Positions 6,764-15,397 of a stretch of 64,000 nucleotides of DNA are shown in pieces. The DNA comes from J027 sp034437655 (GTDB taxonomy: Bacteria; Chloroflexota; Anaerolineae; Aggregatilineales; J027). The translations under genes and the position numbers were made by a program. How positions within the stretch are numbered: position 1 is the first letter of the stretch; each line of letters opens with the position of its first letter. The notes under the pieces were generated by a model that worked only from the letters and a program-made list of their open reading frames with translations, had not been told where the DNA came from and did no database searches. The stretch spans positions 62,001-126,000 of the forward strand of contig DAOTTU010000063.1 of the NCBI GenBank assembly GCA_034437655.1, in the 5' to 3' direction.

Positions 6764-8950
6764 ATGACGCGCTTTAGACCGCAATGGATCCTTATTATCG
6801 GTGGTTTGCTGCTTATCGTAGCGAGCCTCGTCGCTGGCCTCGGTTCTCCGACGCTGGCACAGGGCCCGGACGACGGCACTCCCAACCCGCTTGGTGAAGA
6901 ACCCTCATTCCTCGCAGAATACTACGAGACCTGGGTTGAATCACCCCATGCCGACTTCACGGACGACGCCTTCCGTCACTGGGACGAAGATGGCGCAGTC
7001 CCTGAGCGTTGTGCCGTATGCCACGCTGCTGGTGGCTATCTGGACTTTGTTGGTGCTGATGGCTCAGAAGCAGGTGTCGTCGATATGCCACATTCGACTG
7101 ACACTGTTGTCAACTGTGACGTTTGCCACCACCCGGTTGCTGCCAATTTGCAACAGGTCACCTTCCCATCTGGCGTAACCGTTACAGACCTCGGTGACTC
7201 AGTACGCTGTATGGTTTGCCACTCTGGTCGCGCCTCGACAATGGACGTTAATAACTCCATCGAAGAAGCTGGCCTGACAGGCGAACCTGACACTGTCGGT
7301 GAAGAACTACGTTTCATCAACCAGCACTTCTATGCTGCGGCTGCAACCCTTTATGGCGCTGAAGTCATGGGCGGCTACCAGTATAGTGATGCACTGTATC
7401 AGGGTCAGTTCGATCACGTCGAAGGTTTCGATACCTGTGACGACTGCCACGACCCGCACTCGCTTGAATTGGTCATTGAACCATGCGCGACCTGCCACGA
7501 AGGCGTTGAGACTGTAGAAGACCTGCGCGACATTCGTATGGCTGGCTCACTGATTGACTATGACGGTGACGGCGACATGGAAGAAGGCATTTACTACGAA
7601 CTGGAAACCCTCCAGCAACTGCTTTATGCCAATATTCAAGCCTATGCTGCCAACGTTGTTGGTACACCAATCATCTATGCTGAATCCTATCCGTATTTCT
7701 TCATTGATACCGATGGCAACGGCGAGGTGAACGAAGGCGAAGCGATCTTCCCGAATGCTTACAACGCCTTTACCCCGAGCCTGCTCCGTGCTACCTATAA
7801 CTATCAGGTTGCACAGAAAGACCCCGGCGGCTATGCTCACAACGCGAAATACCACATTGAATTGCTGTACGACTCCATCGACGCGCTGGCTTCTAGCCTG
7901 GGTGACGATGCGGTTGACGTCGCACAATTGCAACGTGACGACCCCGGTCACTTTAACACGACATCCGACTCCTGGCGTCACTGGGACGAAGATGGTGAAG
8001 TTTCCGCTCGTTGTTCACAGTGCCACACCGCCGAAGGCCTGCCGTTCTTTATTGAACATGGTGTCAACATCGCATTCGAACCATCCGACGAGATGGAATG
8101 CTCAACCTGCCATAATGACCTGGCTGAATTCACACTCTACGAACTCGACTCAGTTGTGATGCCAAGTGGCGTCGAAATCTCCTTCGGTGAAGGTGAAGGC
8201 GACAACTTCTGCTTGGTCTGCCACCAGGGACGTCAGTCCGGTGTTGGTATTCAGAGTGCGATTGATTCGGCTGCTGTCGGTGACGATGAAGTCACGCCAG
8301 ACCTACGCTTCAGCAACCCGCACTACTTTGCAACCGGTTCAGCCCTGTTTGGTGCAGATGCTGAAGGTGCTTACCAGTACCCCGGTATGGAATACAATGG
8401 TCAGTTTGAACACGCCCGCCGCTATGACTCCTGCTCTGGTTGCCACGATGTTCACGCGACAACCGTTTACGAGACCGACTGCATTGACTGCCACGAAGGT
8501 CTTGACGAAGAAGATCCTGATCTCGAAACCATCCGCTTCGACGAAGACTTTGACCCGGTTGACTACAACGGCAACGGCGACGTTGAAGAAGGTGTTGCCT
8601 TCGAAATCGCGACCTACGAACAACTGCTGTTTGATAGCATTATTGAATATGCAGCCAACGAAATCGGTACCCCGATTGGTTTCGGCAGCCGCTACCCATA
8701 CTGGTTCATTGATACCAACGGTGATGGTATGATTGATGGTGACGAAGCCTCCCGTGACAACGCCTATGCAAGCTGGACACCCACGTTGCTACGCGGTGTT
8801 TACAACTACATGTTCTTCCACTACACACCCGGTAGCTATGCCCATAACCCGGACTATACGCTACAGGTACTCTACGACACGATTGCAGACATCGGCGGTG
8901 AAGAAGCTGTTGCAGACTTCACGCGCGCCCCTGTCCGCGATGACGACTAG
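6764..8950 (+). CDS. Secreted decaheme c-type cytochrome with two pentaheme modules and EF-hand-like motifs
   Basis: A 728-aa protein with an N-terminal signal/anchor helix (residues about 8-30, ending SPTLAQ). I count ten CXXCH heme motifs in two sets of five. Residues about 50-395 hold CAVCH, CDVCH, CMVCH, CDDCH, CATCH; residues about 400-728 hold CSQCH, CSTCH, CLVCH, CSGCH, CIDCH. The two halves repeat the same framework (WRHWDEDG / FRHWDEDG, then GAYQY or GGYQY, then YNGQFEHA or YQGQFDHV). Each half ends with two Asp-rich loops of EF-hand type, such as DYDGDGDMEEG and DTDGNGEVNEGE in the first and DYNGNGDVEEG and DTNGDGMIDGDE in the second. It probably works outside the membrane as an electron carrier, possibly stabilised by calcium. 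The partner and electron acceptor are not evident. Confidence 0.9.
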   Translation: MTRFRPQWILIIGGLLLIVASLVAGLGSPTLAQGPDDGTPNPLGEEPSFLAEYYETWVESPHADFTDDAFRHWDEDGAVPERCAVCHAAGGYLDFVGADGSEAGVVDMPHSTDTVVNCDVCHHPVAANLQQVTFPSGVTVTDLGDSVRCMVCHSGRASTMDVNNSIEEAGLTGEPDTVGEELRFINQHFYAAAATLYGAEVMGGYQYSDALYQGQFDHVEGFDTCDDCHDPHSLELVIEPCATCHEGVETVEDLRDIRMAGSLIDYDGDGDMEEGIYYELETLQQLLYANIQAYAANVVGTPIIYAESYPYFFIDTDGNGEVNEGEAIFPNAYNAFTPSLLRATYNYQVAQKDPGGYAHNAKYHIELLYDSIDALASSLGDDAVDVAQLQRDDPGHFNTTSDSWRHWDEDGEVSARCSQCHTAEGLPFFIEHGVNIAFEPSDEMECSTCHNDLAEFTLYELDSVVMPSGVEISFGEGEGDNFCLVCHQGRQSGVGIQSAIDSAAVGDDEVTPDLRFSNPHYFATGSALFGADAEGAYQYPGMEYNGQFEHARRYDSCSGCHDVHATTVYETDCIDCHEGLDEEDPDLETIRFDEDFDPVDYNGNGDVEEGVAFEIATYEQLLFDSIIEYAANEIGTPIGFGSRYPYWFIDTNGDGMIDGDEASRDNAYASWTPTLLRGVYNYMFFHYTPGSYAHNPDYTLQVLYDTIADIGGEEAVADFTRAPVRDDD

Positions 8951-8982
8951 TATTGACGTAAATTTTACGTCTAAATAACCCC

Positions 8983-9021
8983 AAAGAGGGCGGTACCCTG
9001 ACGGTAGCGTCCTCTTTTTTT
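8983..9021 (+). terminator. Rho-independent terminator after the decaheme cytochrome
   Basis: AAAGAGGG (8983-8990) pairs with CCTCTTT around an inner GGTACC-CTGA-GGTAG hairpin, followed by a run of seven T. Just before it, GACGTAAA-T-TTTACGTC (8955-8971) is a second perfect small palindrome of unknown role. Confidence 0.8.
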
Positions 9022-9050
9022 GTTTGGTGGAGTACGGGGATATGATGGGT

Positions 9051-9320
9051 TCGCCGCACTGAAGTACGGCGCTAGCACTTCGCCGGGCGAGCAGACAGAA
9101 CTGAAGTTCGCCTGCTCGGTGAAGTTTGGGTCACAATGCGGAAAACGGGCCCGGGCCTTCAGATCGCCGCTGCAATGAATTACGGCGCCAGGAAAAGCAA
9201 ATGTACCCTGCGGGCACATGCTTGCGTGTCCTCGACCGAGCCGTCATGCAGAAGGTGTTCGAGGGCGTGCCCGCGCGGGTACGCTTGCCCTTGTTAGCTC
9301 CGTACCTTCAGTGCGGAGCA
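9051..9320. repeat. Cluster of imperfect inverted and direct repeats in a convergent intergenic region
   Basis: This 270-bp stretch between convergent genes is unlike its surroundings. CGCACTGAAGTACGGCGCTAG at 9055-9075 reappears as a near-exact reverse complement at about 9294-9318 (TTAGCTCCGTACCTTCAGTG), so the ends of the region can pair. Inside are further hairpins: CGCCG...CGGCG at 9052-9070, GAGCAG...CTGCTC at 9089-9117, and GTGCCCGCGCGGGTAC at 9267-9282. A direct pair also occurs: GCGGGCACATGCTTGC (9210) and GCGGGTACGCTTGC (9275). No credible protein is encoded. It may be a REP/BIME-like element, a small non-autonomous mobile element with terminal inverted repeats, or a structured RNA. 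Confidence 0.55.
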
Positions 9321-9324
9321 TTGC

Positions 9325-10347
9325 TCAGTCCCCTGAACGCCCCGCGACAGCCCCGGAAATGAAGCGATAGGGGTAGATGTCGGGCAGGGCGCTGGCGTCG
9401 TTCAAGCGCTGCACTTGCTCGTCAGAAAGGGCAATTTCTGCCGCGCCGAGATTGTCTTCAAGCTGGGCCATCGTCCGTGCGCCGAAGATGACGCTGCTCA
9501 CGGCCGGTTGTGCCCGCAGCCATGCCAGCGAGATTTGCGAGACAGTGGCGTTGTGTGCCTGTGCGATGTCTTCAATGGTGGCCAGTGTATTCCAGTTGCG
9601 GTCGGTGTTGCGTTTTTCCCAGCTTTCTTCGTAGTGTGCGGGCGTGGTGCCGATGCGGCCATCGTCTTCAGAAGGGCGTTCGCCAGCTTTGTATTTTCCA
9701 GTCAAAAAGCCACCACCAAGCGGCCCCCACGGTGTTATCCCAACCCCTTCAGACAGGCACAAATCCAGAAATTCATATTCCATTTCGCGGGTGACGAGGC
9801 TGTACTGGTATTGCGCCGCCACGAAACGCGCATAACCATGCTGATCACTGATACCAAGCGCCTTCATCAACTGCCACGCCTTAAAATTCGATACGCCGAT
9901 GTAGCGCACCTTGCCAGACTGCACCAGATCATCGAAGGCCCGCAGCGATTCCTCTAACGGTGTAAGTGGATCCCAGGCGTGCATATAGTACAGGTCGATG
10001 TAGTCCGTATCGAGGCGGCGCAGGCTGGCCTCTACGGCGTTCATAATGTTAAAGCGTGAGAGTCCTTGCGCGTTTTTATCGTCACTCATTGGGAAACGTA
10101 CTTTGGTTGCAATCACGAGGTCAGTACGTTTGCCTTTTACCGCCTTGCCGACGATTTCTTCTGACTTGCCACCCGCGTAGACGTTTGCAGTGTCGATGTG
10201 GTTACCGCCTGCGTCAATGTAGCGCGCAATGATGTCGAGCGATTCGGCTTCGGGGGTACCGCGTAATTTTTCTTCACCAAAGATCATCGTGCCGAGGCAT
10301 AAATCTGAGACGAGCAAGCCACTATTGCCAAGTTGCTTGTATTGCAT
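9325..10347 (-). CDS. Aldo/keto reductase
   Basis: A 340-aa NAD(P)H-dependent oxidoreductase with the family TIM-barrel signatures: LGTMIFGEE at the N-terminus, HIDTANVYAGGKSEEIVGKA (active-site Asp and Tyr), the catalytic-lysine segment VIATKVRFPM, and the His-containing YIDLYYMHAWDPLTPLEESL. The C-terminal cofactor-binding region contains SSVIFGARTMAQLEDNL. Length is typical for the COG0667 branch. The substrate cannot be predicted. It appears monocistronic; the 176 bp up to the next gene on the same strand show no clear terminator. Its 3' end abuts the inverted-repeat region. Confidence 0.93.
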   Translation of the reverse strand: MQYKQLGNSGLLVSDLCLGTMIFGEEKLRGTPEAESLDIIARYIDAGGNHIDTANVYAGGKSEEIVGKAVKGKRTDLVIATKVRFPMSDDKNAQGLSRFNIMNAVEASLRRLDTDYIDLYYMHAWDPLTPLEESLRAFDDLVQSGKVRYIGVSNFKAWQLMKALGISDQHGYARFVAAQYQYSLVTREMEYEFLDLCLSEGVGITPWGPLGGGFLTGKYKAGERPSEDDGRIGTTPAHYEESWEKRNTDRNWNTLATIEDIAQAHNATVSQISLAWLRAQPAVSSVIFGARTMAQLEDNLGAAEIALSDEQVQRLNDASALPDIYPYRFISGAVAGRSGD

Positions 10348-10523
10348 GGAGTAGGTTCTCCTTGTGTGATGGAAAGATGTTCGAAGACTAAAGGGTACTG
10401 CTTTTCAAGATACCACACGTTATAGGGCTGTTGAGGGAGGCAAGCAAAATTAAGGGCAGCTTCAAGATACAGAAACCGCCCCAATAGCTGAATACTCGGC
10501 CGACTTATTATGTTACAGTGTAT

Positions 10524-11630
10524 CTAGAAATCGACTTGAAATTCACCGTTCTTGTAGAACAACTCACCGTCAATGTGAATTTCGCCGTCGGCCATATCAT
10601 GCACCATGTCCCAATGCACCTGACTGATGTTTTGGCCCAGCGATTGGGGAATGCTGCGGCCGATAGCCATGTGAATCGTCCCGCCGATCTTTTCGTCAAA
10701 GAGAGTGTTGCCTGTGACCTCGGTCACGCCGAAGTTGGTGCCGATGGCGAACTCACCAAGCCGACGCGCACCCTCATCTAGATCAAGTTGGCTCGTCAAC
10801 CATGCTTCATTTTTGCCAGCACTGGCGTTGACCACTTTGCCGTTTTCAAACTCAAATTTCACACCGTTGACCTCGCGACCACCATAGACTGTACGCATGT
10901 TGAAATTAACATAGCCATTCACAGAGTCTTCTACCGGGCCGGTAAAGATTTCACCGTCGGGGAAATTTTGCCGCCCATCACAGTTAACCCACTTGCGCCC
11001 GCCGAAGTTGAATTCCAGATCAATATCCGGGCCTTTGATGTGTGCCTGTGATTTGTCGGCGAGGTAGTCCACCAGTTTTTGTTGACGGTCACTCACAGAT
11101 TTCCAGTAGGCAATAGGATCATCTGTATTGAAAGCGCAGGCATTGTAGACGAACTCGGTGTAGTCGAGCAGGCTCATCTCAGCTTCCTGGGCCATGGCGT
11201 GCGTCGGATAGGCAAACCCGACCCAACCCAGCGAGCCATCGCCCATGCGTTCAAAGAAGCGCTGTTGCAAATGCTGGGCTGCCATCTGGGCGAGGCGGAT
11301 TTTCTGCGGGTCCATCCGCGAGCCAGCTTTGGGGTTAACCTCGGCCATGATCTGGATGAAAACGTCAGCCTGCTCCATCATGACTTCTGCAAAGGGGTCG
11401 ACGAACTGAATCTGCTCATCGGTGCCGTACTTCATTAAGTAGCTACCAGTACCCGTTAGCGCAATCATCGGGATAGGGTGCCCACCACGCCGTAGTACCG
11501 CTTCATATAGCGCACGTATCATTGGTGTGCATTGATCGTGGCCGTTAATAAACACCTTCTGGCCCGGTTCAATTGGCTGAGAGTAACTGGTGATAACCTC
11601 TGCCATTCTGGGTGCAAAATCTTCGTACAT
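10524..11630 (-). CDS. M29-family metallo-aminopeptidase
   Basis: A 368-aa cytoplasmic aminopeptidase of the AmpS/aminopeptidase T family. Visible family features are GRQNFPDGEIFTGPVEDSVN (metal-binding Glu region), a second Glu in RRLGEFAIGTNFG, LFDEKIGGTIHMAIGRSI (His ligand), and SQVHWDMV with the last His/Asp ligands. The enzyme releases N-terminal residues using two metal ions, usually Zn or Co. Length matches the family (about 365-410). It is flanked by a same-strand aldo/keto reductase and a terminator, so it probably begins its own transcription unit. No secretion signal. Confidence 0.92.
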   Translation of the reverse strand: MYEDFAPRMAEVITSYSQPIEPGQKVFINGHDQCTPMIRALYEAVLRRGGHPIPMIALTGTGSYLMKYGTDEQIQFVDPFAEVMMEQADVFIQIMAEVNPKAGSRMDPQKIRLAQMAAQHLQQRFFERMGDGSLGWVGFAYPTHAMAQEAEMSLLDYTEFVYNACAFNTDDPIAYWKSVSDRQQKLVDYLADKSQAHIKGPDIDLEFNFGGRKWVNCDGRQNFPDGEIFTGPVEDSVNGYVNFNMRTVYGGREVNGVKFEFENGKVVNASAGKNEAWLTSQLDLDEGARRLGEFAIGTNFGVTEVTGNTLFDEKIGGTIHMAIGRSIPQSLGQNISQVHWDMVHDMADGEIHIDGELFYKNGEFQVDF

Positions 11631-11756
11631 GTGACTAGACTCCAGTCTATGGTCGCTGATCTACAGCATGATGATAGGGTATCTGCTAAATATACGCTAT
11701 ACAGTGCGCCGGGGTTGCGCCGAAGTTATCAGACTACTCAAAAGCCTGACCAATAG

Positions 11757-11788
11757 AAAAGACAGCAAGCCCGTAGACCTACTGTCTT
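11757..11788 (-). terminator. Rho-independent terminator of the nonaheme cytochrome operon
   Basis: On the minus strand AAGACAG (11788-11782) pairs with CTGTC (11765-11761), followed by TTTTC. It lies about 40 nt past the stop codon of the gene ending at 11828. Confidence 0.75.
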
Positions 11789-11827
11789 ATTTCCCAATTT
11801 AGAGTGCTAGATGCGGACAGATAGCAG

Positions 11828-13084
11828 TTACTCGTTGACCTGACGATATATGCGCCAGCGGCGGGCGACGAATACCAAGATCAAGCCTAATACCAATCCT
11901 ACGATTGCTCCCTGGAACAGACGTAAAGTTGCTGTGTTGGCTTCTTCGTCTCGTGTTTCTTCGAGTTCAGCTTCCAGATCCTCAACTTCGCGGGCAGTCG
12001 CGAGGGCACGCACCGACTCAGAACGTGCTTCGATGTTATTCGGGTCGGCTTGCGCGACGAGTTGAATCGTGTCGTCTTGCGCATGGCAGTCTACACATGT
12101 ATCTGTCTCAACCATAAGGTCATGGCCGCTGGGTTGTGCTTGACCGTTCAGCAAAACGTGGTGGGTATAGTTTGCGTCGGTGACATCCCAGTGACAGTCG
12201 GTGCAGACCTGGTCTTGATGCGTAATATGTGTGAACGTGCGCTGACTGTCGGCGTGGCAGTTGAGGCACAATGTCTGTGTATCTTCAAAGCGGAGTGTGC
12301 CTTGCCCGTCGAGGTGGCAGGTGGAACACGCGAGTTGCTGCGAACCATGCGCGCTCATTTCCCATTCGTGGACGGTGCTGACGTGGCAGCTTTCGCAGTC
12401 TTGCGGATCGACATCAATCGCGTTGGCCGTGTTAGGATGGACACTTGCCCATTCATCGCCCGCTAGATGGCATTCCACACATTCGGTACCTTGTAGCAAT
12501 TCACTGTCACCAAGTACACCCGCAAAGGCGATCTGTTGGCCGGTGCCGTCGGGGTGGTCAACGCCGTGACAGGTCAGGCATTCACCCTCATATTGTAGAA
12601 TGTAGGCCATTTCAGAAGGCGGAACCGGGTCCACATGCGGGAAGCTGTCTTCACCGTGGCAGTCTACACAGCCTAGCTCAGCCTGCTCATGGATAGCATG
12701 GGCAAAGTCGTTTTCGATATTAGCGGCATATTGTAGGTCAATTACGGTGCCATCTTCAAGCGTGATGCTGTCGTCCGAATTGGCATGGCAGACGAGGCAG
12801 TAGCTGTTGTCGCCGCTGACGTTGGCGAATGGGTCTGGCATATCAGCCGATGGTTCAGCGGAGACTGTCTCGGCGTCGGCCATGTCTTCCATATCTTCGT
12901 CGGCTTCCATCTCAGCGTCGTCGGTCGTATCGGTATCATCACCGACTTCTTCTGTGGCTGCCGGGTCGTCGCCACCCTGAGCGTTAACGATCTCAGGTGT
13001 GATCAAACTTAAGCTGAGGATGACCAGAATAAAGGCCAGCCCAAGTGCCAGCCAGATTGCACTGCGTTGTAGAGTCGTGGTCAT
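11828..13084 (-). CDS. Membrane-anchored nonaheme c-type cytochrome
   Basis: A 418-aa protein. A signal/anchor helix at residues about 8-30 is followed by a highly acidic Glu/Asp/Thr linker (about 36-80), then a heme domain with nine CXXCH motifs (CLVCH, CVDCH, CLTCH, CVECH, CESCH, CSTCH, CLNCH, CTDCH, CVDCH). A predicted coiled coil follows (SVRALATAREVEDLEAELEE) and then a C-terminal transmembrane helix (LFQGAIVGLVLGLILVFVAR) with a short basic tail. This NapC/NrfH-like or Shewanella-type layout suggests a quinol- or periplasm-facing electron conduit, but no family could be fixed by eye. Its start overlaps the upstream cytochrome stop by 4 nt (ATGA), so the two are translationally coupled and probably form a complex. 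Confidence 0.88.
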   Translation of the reverse strand: MTTTLQRSAIWLALGLAFILVILSLSLITPEIVNAQGGDDPAATEEVGDDTDTTDDAEMEADEDMEDMADAETVSAEPSADMPDPFANVSGDNSYCLVCHANSDDSITLEDGTVIDLQYAANIENDFAHAIHEQAELGCVDCHGEDSFPHVDPVPPSEMAYILQYEGECLTCHGVDHPDGTGQQIAFAGVLGDSELLQGTECVECHLAGDEWASVHPNTANAIDVDPQDCESCHVSTVHEWEMSAHGSQQLACSTCHLDGQGTLRFEDTQTLCLNCHADSQRTFTHITHQDQVCTDCHWDVTDANYTHHVLLNGQAQPSGHDLMVETDTCVDCHAQDDTIQLVAQADPNNIEARSESVRALATAREVEDLEAELEETRDEEANTATLRLFQGAIVGLVLGLILVFVARRWRIYRQVNE

Positions 13085-14706
13085 TGTGCGTTCTCCGTTT
13101 GTAGTGCAGCTTCTACACTATCGAGCAGGCGGTCAGTATAGGCGTGATTATGGACGCCACCGCTGCTATCGCCATCAATAAAGTCTAGTGCCAGCGAAAC
13201 CCAGTCCGGTGTATCGTCTGTAATTGCTTCACGCGCAGCAGTAACACGGCTTTCGGTTGAGGCTTGCAGGTCATCAATCAGCGCTTGCATAGCAACCGGT
13301 TCGGCCTGTTCGGCGTGGCATTGCGTGCAGGTGTCTTGCAGGGCTTCCAGGTTGAGTGCCATATCAGGTGCAACCGGGGCCATCGTGTGGCTACCAACGG
13401 GCACGCCTTCAATCGGGACTTCTGGCATGTGGCAACCGGCGCAGTCTGGGCCGTCTTCGGTTGTGAAGTGAGCAGAGGGTATGCCTTCAATGCCTTCAAT
13501 TAAGCTCGCACCTTCGAACATCTGTTGCACGGGGTAGTGCAGCCCGTCGCTGGGATCATTGTCAGCGTGGCAGTCTGTACACATGGCGTAGATGTCAGTT
13601 GTGGCGAGATAGTAGTCTACGATATTGTCTTCGGGTGGGTGAACATTGTGGCAACTGATGCAGGTTACACCGTGCTGCGCAGTTTCAACGGTCAATGGGT
13701 CAGGGGCCGGTTGGTCTTCGTTTTCTTCAGGATCCCAGGTTTCAATACGTTCAGCAACCATCACATAGTCAGCGCTATGGCATTCGAGGCAGCTTTCGTC
13801 AGCACCGGGGATATTCGCGAAGGTTTCCTGGGGCGAGTCGGCGTGTGCAGACAGCAACCACTCATTATATTGCATGTTGTTTTCACGCGCGTGCAGCTCT
13901 GTCCACCAGAAATCATCCTGTGCAGGGGAGAAAACGGTGTAATTGTCAGTCAGTGCTAGCCCGGCGTAGTGGTCAACGGGGAAACGATGCACGCCATCGT
14001 TATCAATACCTTGGTTATGGCACTGTCCGCAGACCTGGCTATCCGCAGAAACGACCACCGAGTTTATAATGGCGGCGTATTCTTCGTCGTCAATGCTGCG
14101 GCCGGCGTCATCAGCAGCCTCAACATGGACACTGCCGGGCCCGTGGCAGGCTTCGCACTGGACAGCTTCATCTACCCAGTCGTTATCTTCAAGGTCAAGC
14201 CCGGTAACGTGACAGCCGACGCACTGCGTCATAAAGTCAAATTCTGGTGCGGGCCATGTGTCTGCGAGGGGGTAGGCTTCCCATTCAGCAGCGATACTGT
14301 TCCACTGCACCGGCAGCACAAAATATTCCTCGGCTTCTGTCGCATAGAGATAGCGCTGCACATAGCGCCCGCTACCGATGGTGTAGGCGACATCTTCGGT
14401 GGTCAGCTTGCGTGGTTCGCTTTCATCGGGGAATGTGATTTGCAGCACATCGTTCTCCGCCTCGAAATCTGCCAGAAGAACTTCATCTTCTATGGCATCT
14501 TCCATTTCCATAAAAGTCATTGTATGGCGGGTGAGGGAGTGTGCATCATACACATCACGGTGACAGTCGCGACAGTCGCTGACACCATAGAATTCTGGCG
14601 GTTCAGCGTCTTCTTCATCGTCCTGCGCGAAACTCAAACTGCCGAGTAGTAGTAGAACAGCTCCAGTAAAAATGATTGAAACAACAAACCAGCGTTTTTT
14701 TCGCAT
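13081..14706 (-). CDS. Secreted nonaheme c-type cytochrome
   Basis: A 541-aa protein, taking ATG at 14706 as start because MRKKRWFVVSIIFTGAVLLL then gives a standard signal peptide. An in-frame ATG at 14757 would add 17 unlikely residues. Nine CXXCH motifs are present: CRDCH, CVGCH, CEACH, CGQCH, CLECH, CISCH, CTDCH, CAGCH, CTQCH. The arrangement SDCRDCHRDVYDAHSLTRHT, CEACHGPGSVHV, CISCHNVHPP and CAGCHMPEVP resembles the cytochrome c554/multiheme family associated with tetraheme and octaheme reductases. A CXXCHxP context near several hemes suggests bis-His ligation from distal histidines. It is the first gene of a two-gene operon with the membrane-anchored nonaheme cytochrome. Catalysis versus simple electron transfer cannot be decided. 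Confidence 0.88.
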   Translation of the reverse strand: MRKKRWFVVSIIFTGAVLLLLGSLSFAQDDEEDAEPPEFYGVSDCRDCHRDVYDAHSLTRHTMTFMEMEDAIEDEVLLADFEAENDVLQITFPDESEPRKLTTEDVAYTIGSGRYVQRYLYATEAEEYFVLPVQWNSIAAEWEAYPLADTWPAPEFDFMTQCVGCHVTGLDLEDNDWVDEAVQCEACHGPGSVHVEAADDAGRSIDDEEYAAIINSVVVSADSQVCGQCHNQGIDNDGVHRFPVDHYAGLALTDNYTVFSPAQDDFWWTELHARENNMQYNEWLLSAHADSPQETFANIPGADESCLECHSADYVMVAERIETWDPEENEDQPAPDPLTVETAQHGVTCISCHNVHPPEDNIVDYYLATTDIYAMCTDCHADNDPSDGLHYPVQQMFEGASLIEGIEGIPSAHFTTEDGPDCAGCHMPEVPIEGVPVGSHTMAPVAPDMALNLEALQDTCTQCHAEQAEPVAMQALIDDLQASTESRVTAAREAITDDTPDWVSLALDFIDGDSSGGVHNHAYTDRLLDSVEAALQTENAQ

Positions 14707-15145
14707 ACGAGTTACTCTTGTCGGGTTACATGATCGACTGATGTTTTCTACTATCATAGAAGGCCATGCATGATTGACCTAGTGAGTTATGTCATGTACT
14801 TATCCCGCTCCGGGCCTGATTTCATGACGGTTGTGAAAAGTTACGCAATATGTGTCAGCCGCTAGAGGTACTCATCATCCGTTATTGCGGACGCTATATT
14901 TGGCAGGGAGGTTTCATACTACGATTTAGGTAGATTTTTGCTATTTGTATCGAATTTCTCAAAGCGGGGGTGTTTTGCAATCTTATATTGCTGGACGACT
15001 GCGCGACATGCCTGCCATCAACTCTGCTAATGACACTCCGACTGTTAAAATGATGATACTTTGTACTGTAGATTGACACTTCTGATTTGTATTATTTAGT
15101 TAAGGAGTTTTTGTGCTTAACATTTTTAAAAAGGAGGTGCCTGCT
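14707..15145. other. Divergent intergenic region, no gene
   Basis: This 439-bp stretch separates the leftward cytochrome operon from the rightward oxidoreductase operon and must hold both promoters. A TTGACA at 15073-15078 could be the rightward -35 box, but the -10 region (TATTTA, 15-nt spacing) is weak. The Shine-Dalgarno AAGGAGG at 15131-15137 is strong and fixes the start at 15146. No RNA element was recognised. Confidence 0.5.
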
Positions 15146-15397
15146 ATGGCAAAAGGTACAGTGCAGATCGACCAGGCACGGTGTAAAGGGTGTCAACTCT
15201 GTATTGACGTCTGCCCACAGGGCGTGCTGTATGTTGACCACATGCAGCTCAATGCCAAAGGCTATCACCCCGCCGCCCTGCATGACCCCGACGAAATATG
15301 TACCGGGTGCGCGGTGTGTGCTGTGATGTGCCCGGACGTGGCTATCACTGTTGAACGTGCCCCCATTGCAAGGCGAACGAGAAAGGGAACCGCATGA
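15146..15397 (+). CDS. 2-oxoacid:ferredoxin oxidoreductase delta subunit (2[4Fe-4S] ferredoxin)
   Basis: An 83-aa ferredoxin with two 4Fe-4S binding sites: CKGCQLCIDVCPQGVL and CTGCAVCAVMCPDVAI. Such proteins form the delta subunit of four-subunit pyruvate, 2-ketoglutarate or branched-chain 2-oxoacid oxidoreductases and pass electrons to free ferredoxin. The start at 15146 (MAKGTVQIDQARC) is chosen over an upstream ATG at 15113 because AAGGAGG lies 8 nt before it. It overlaps the alpha-subunit start by 4 nt (ATGA). Confidence 0.93.
   Translation: MAKGTVQIDQARCKGCQLCIDVCPQGVLYVDHMQLNAKGYHPAALHDPDEICTGCAVCAVMCPDVAITVERAPIARRTRKGTA

Noticed and set aside
14894..15079. 61-aa minus-strand ORF in the divergent region before the 2-oxoacid oxidoreductase operon
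   Set aside because: No domain, no start signal, low-complexity composition, and it overlaps the likely promoter area.
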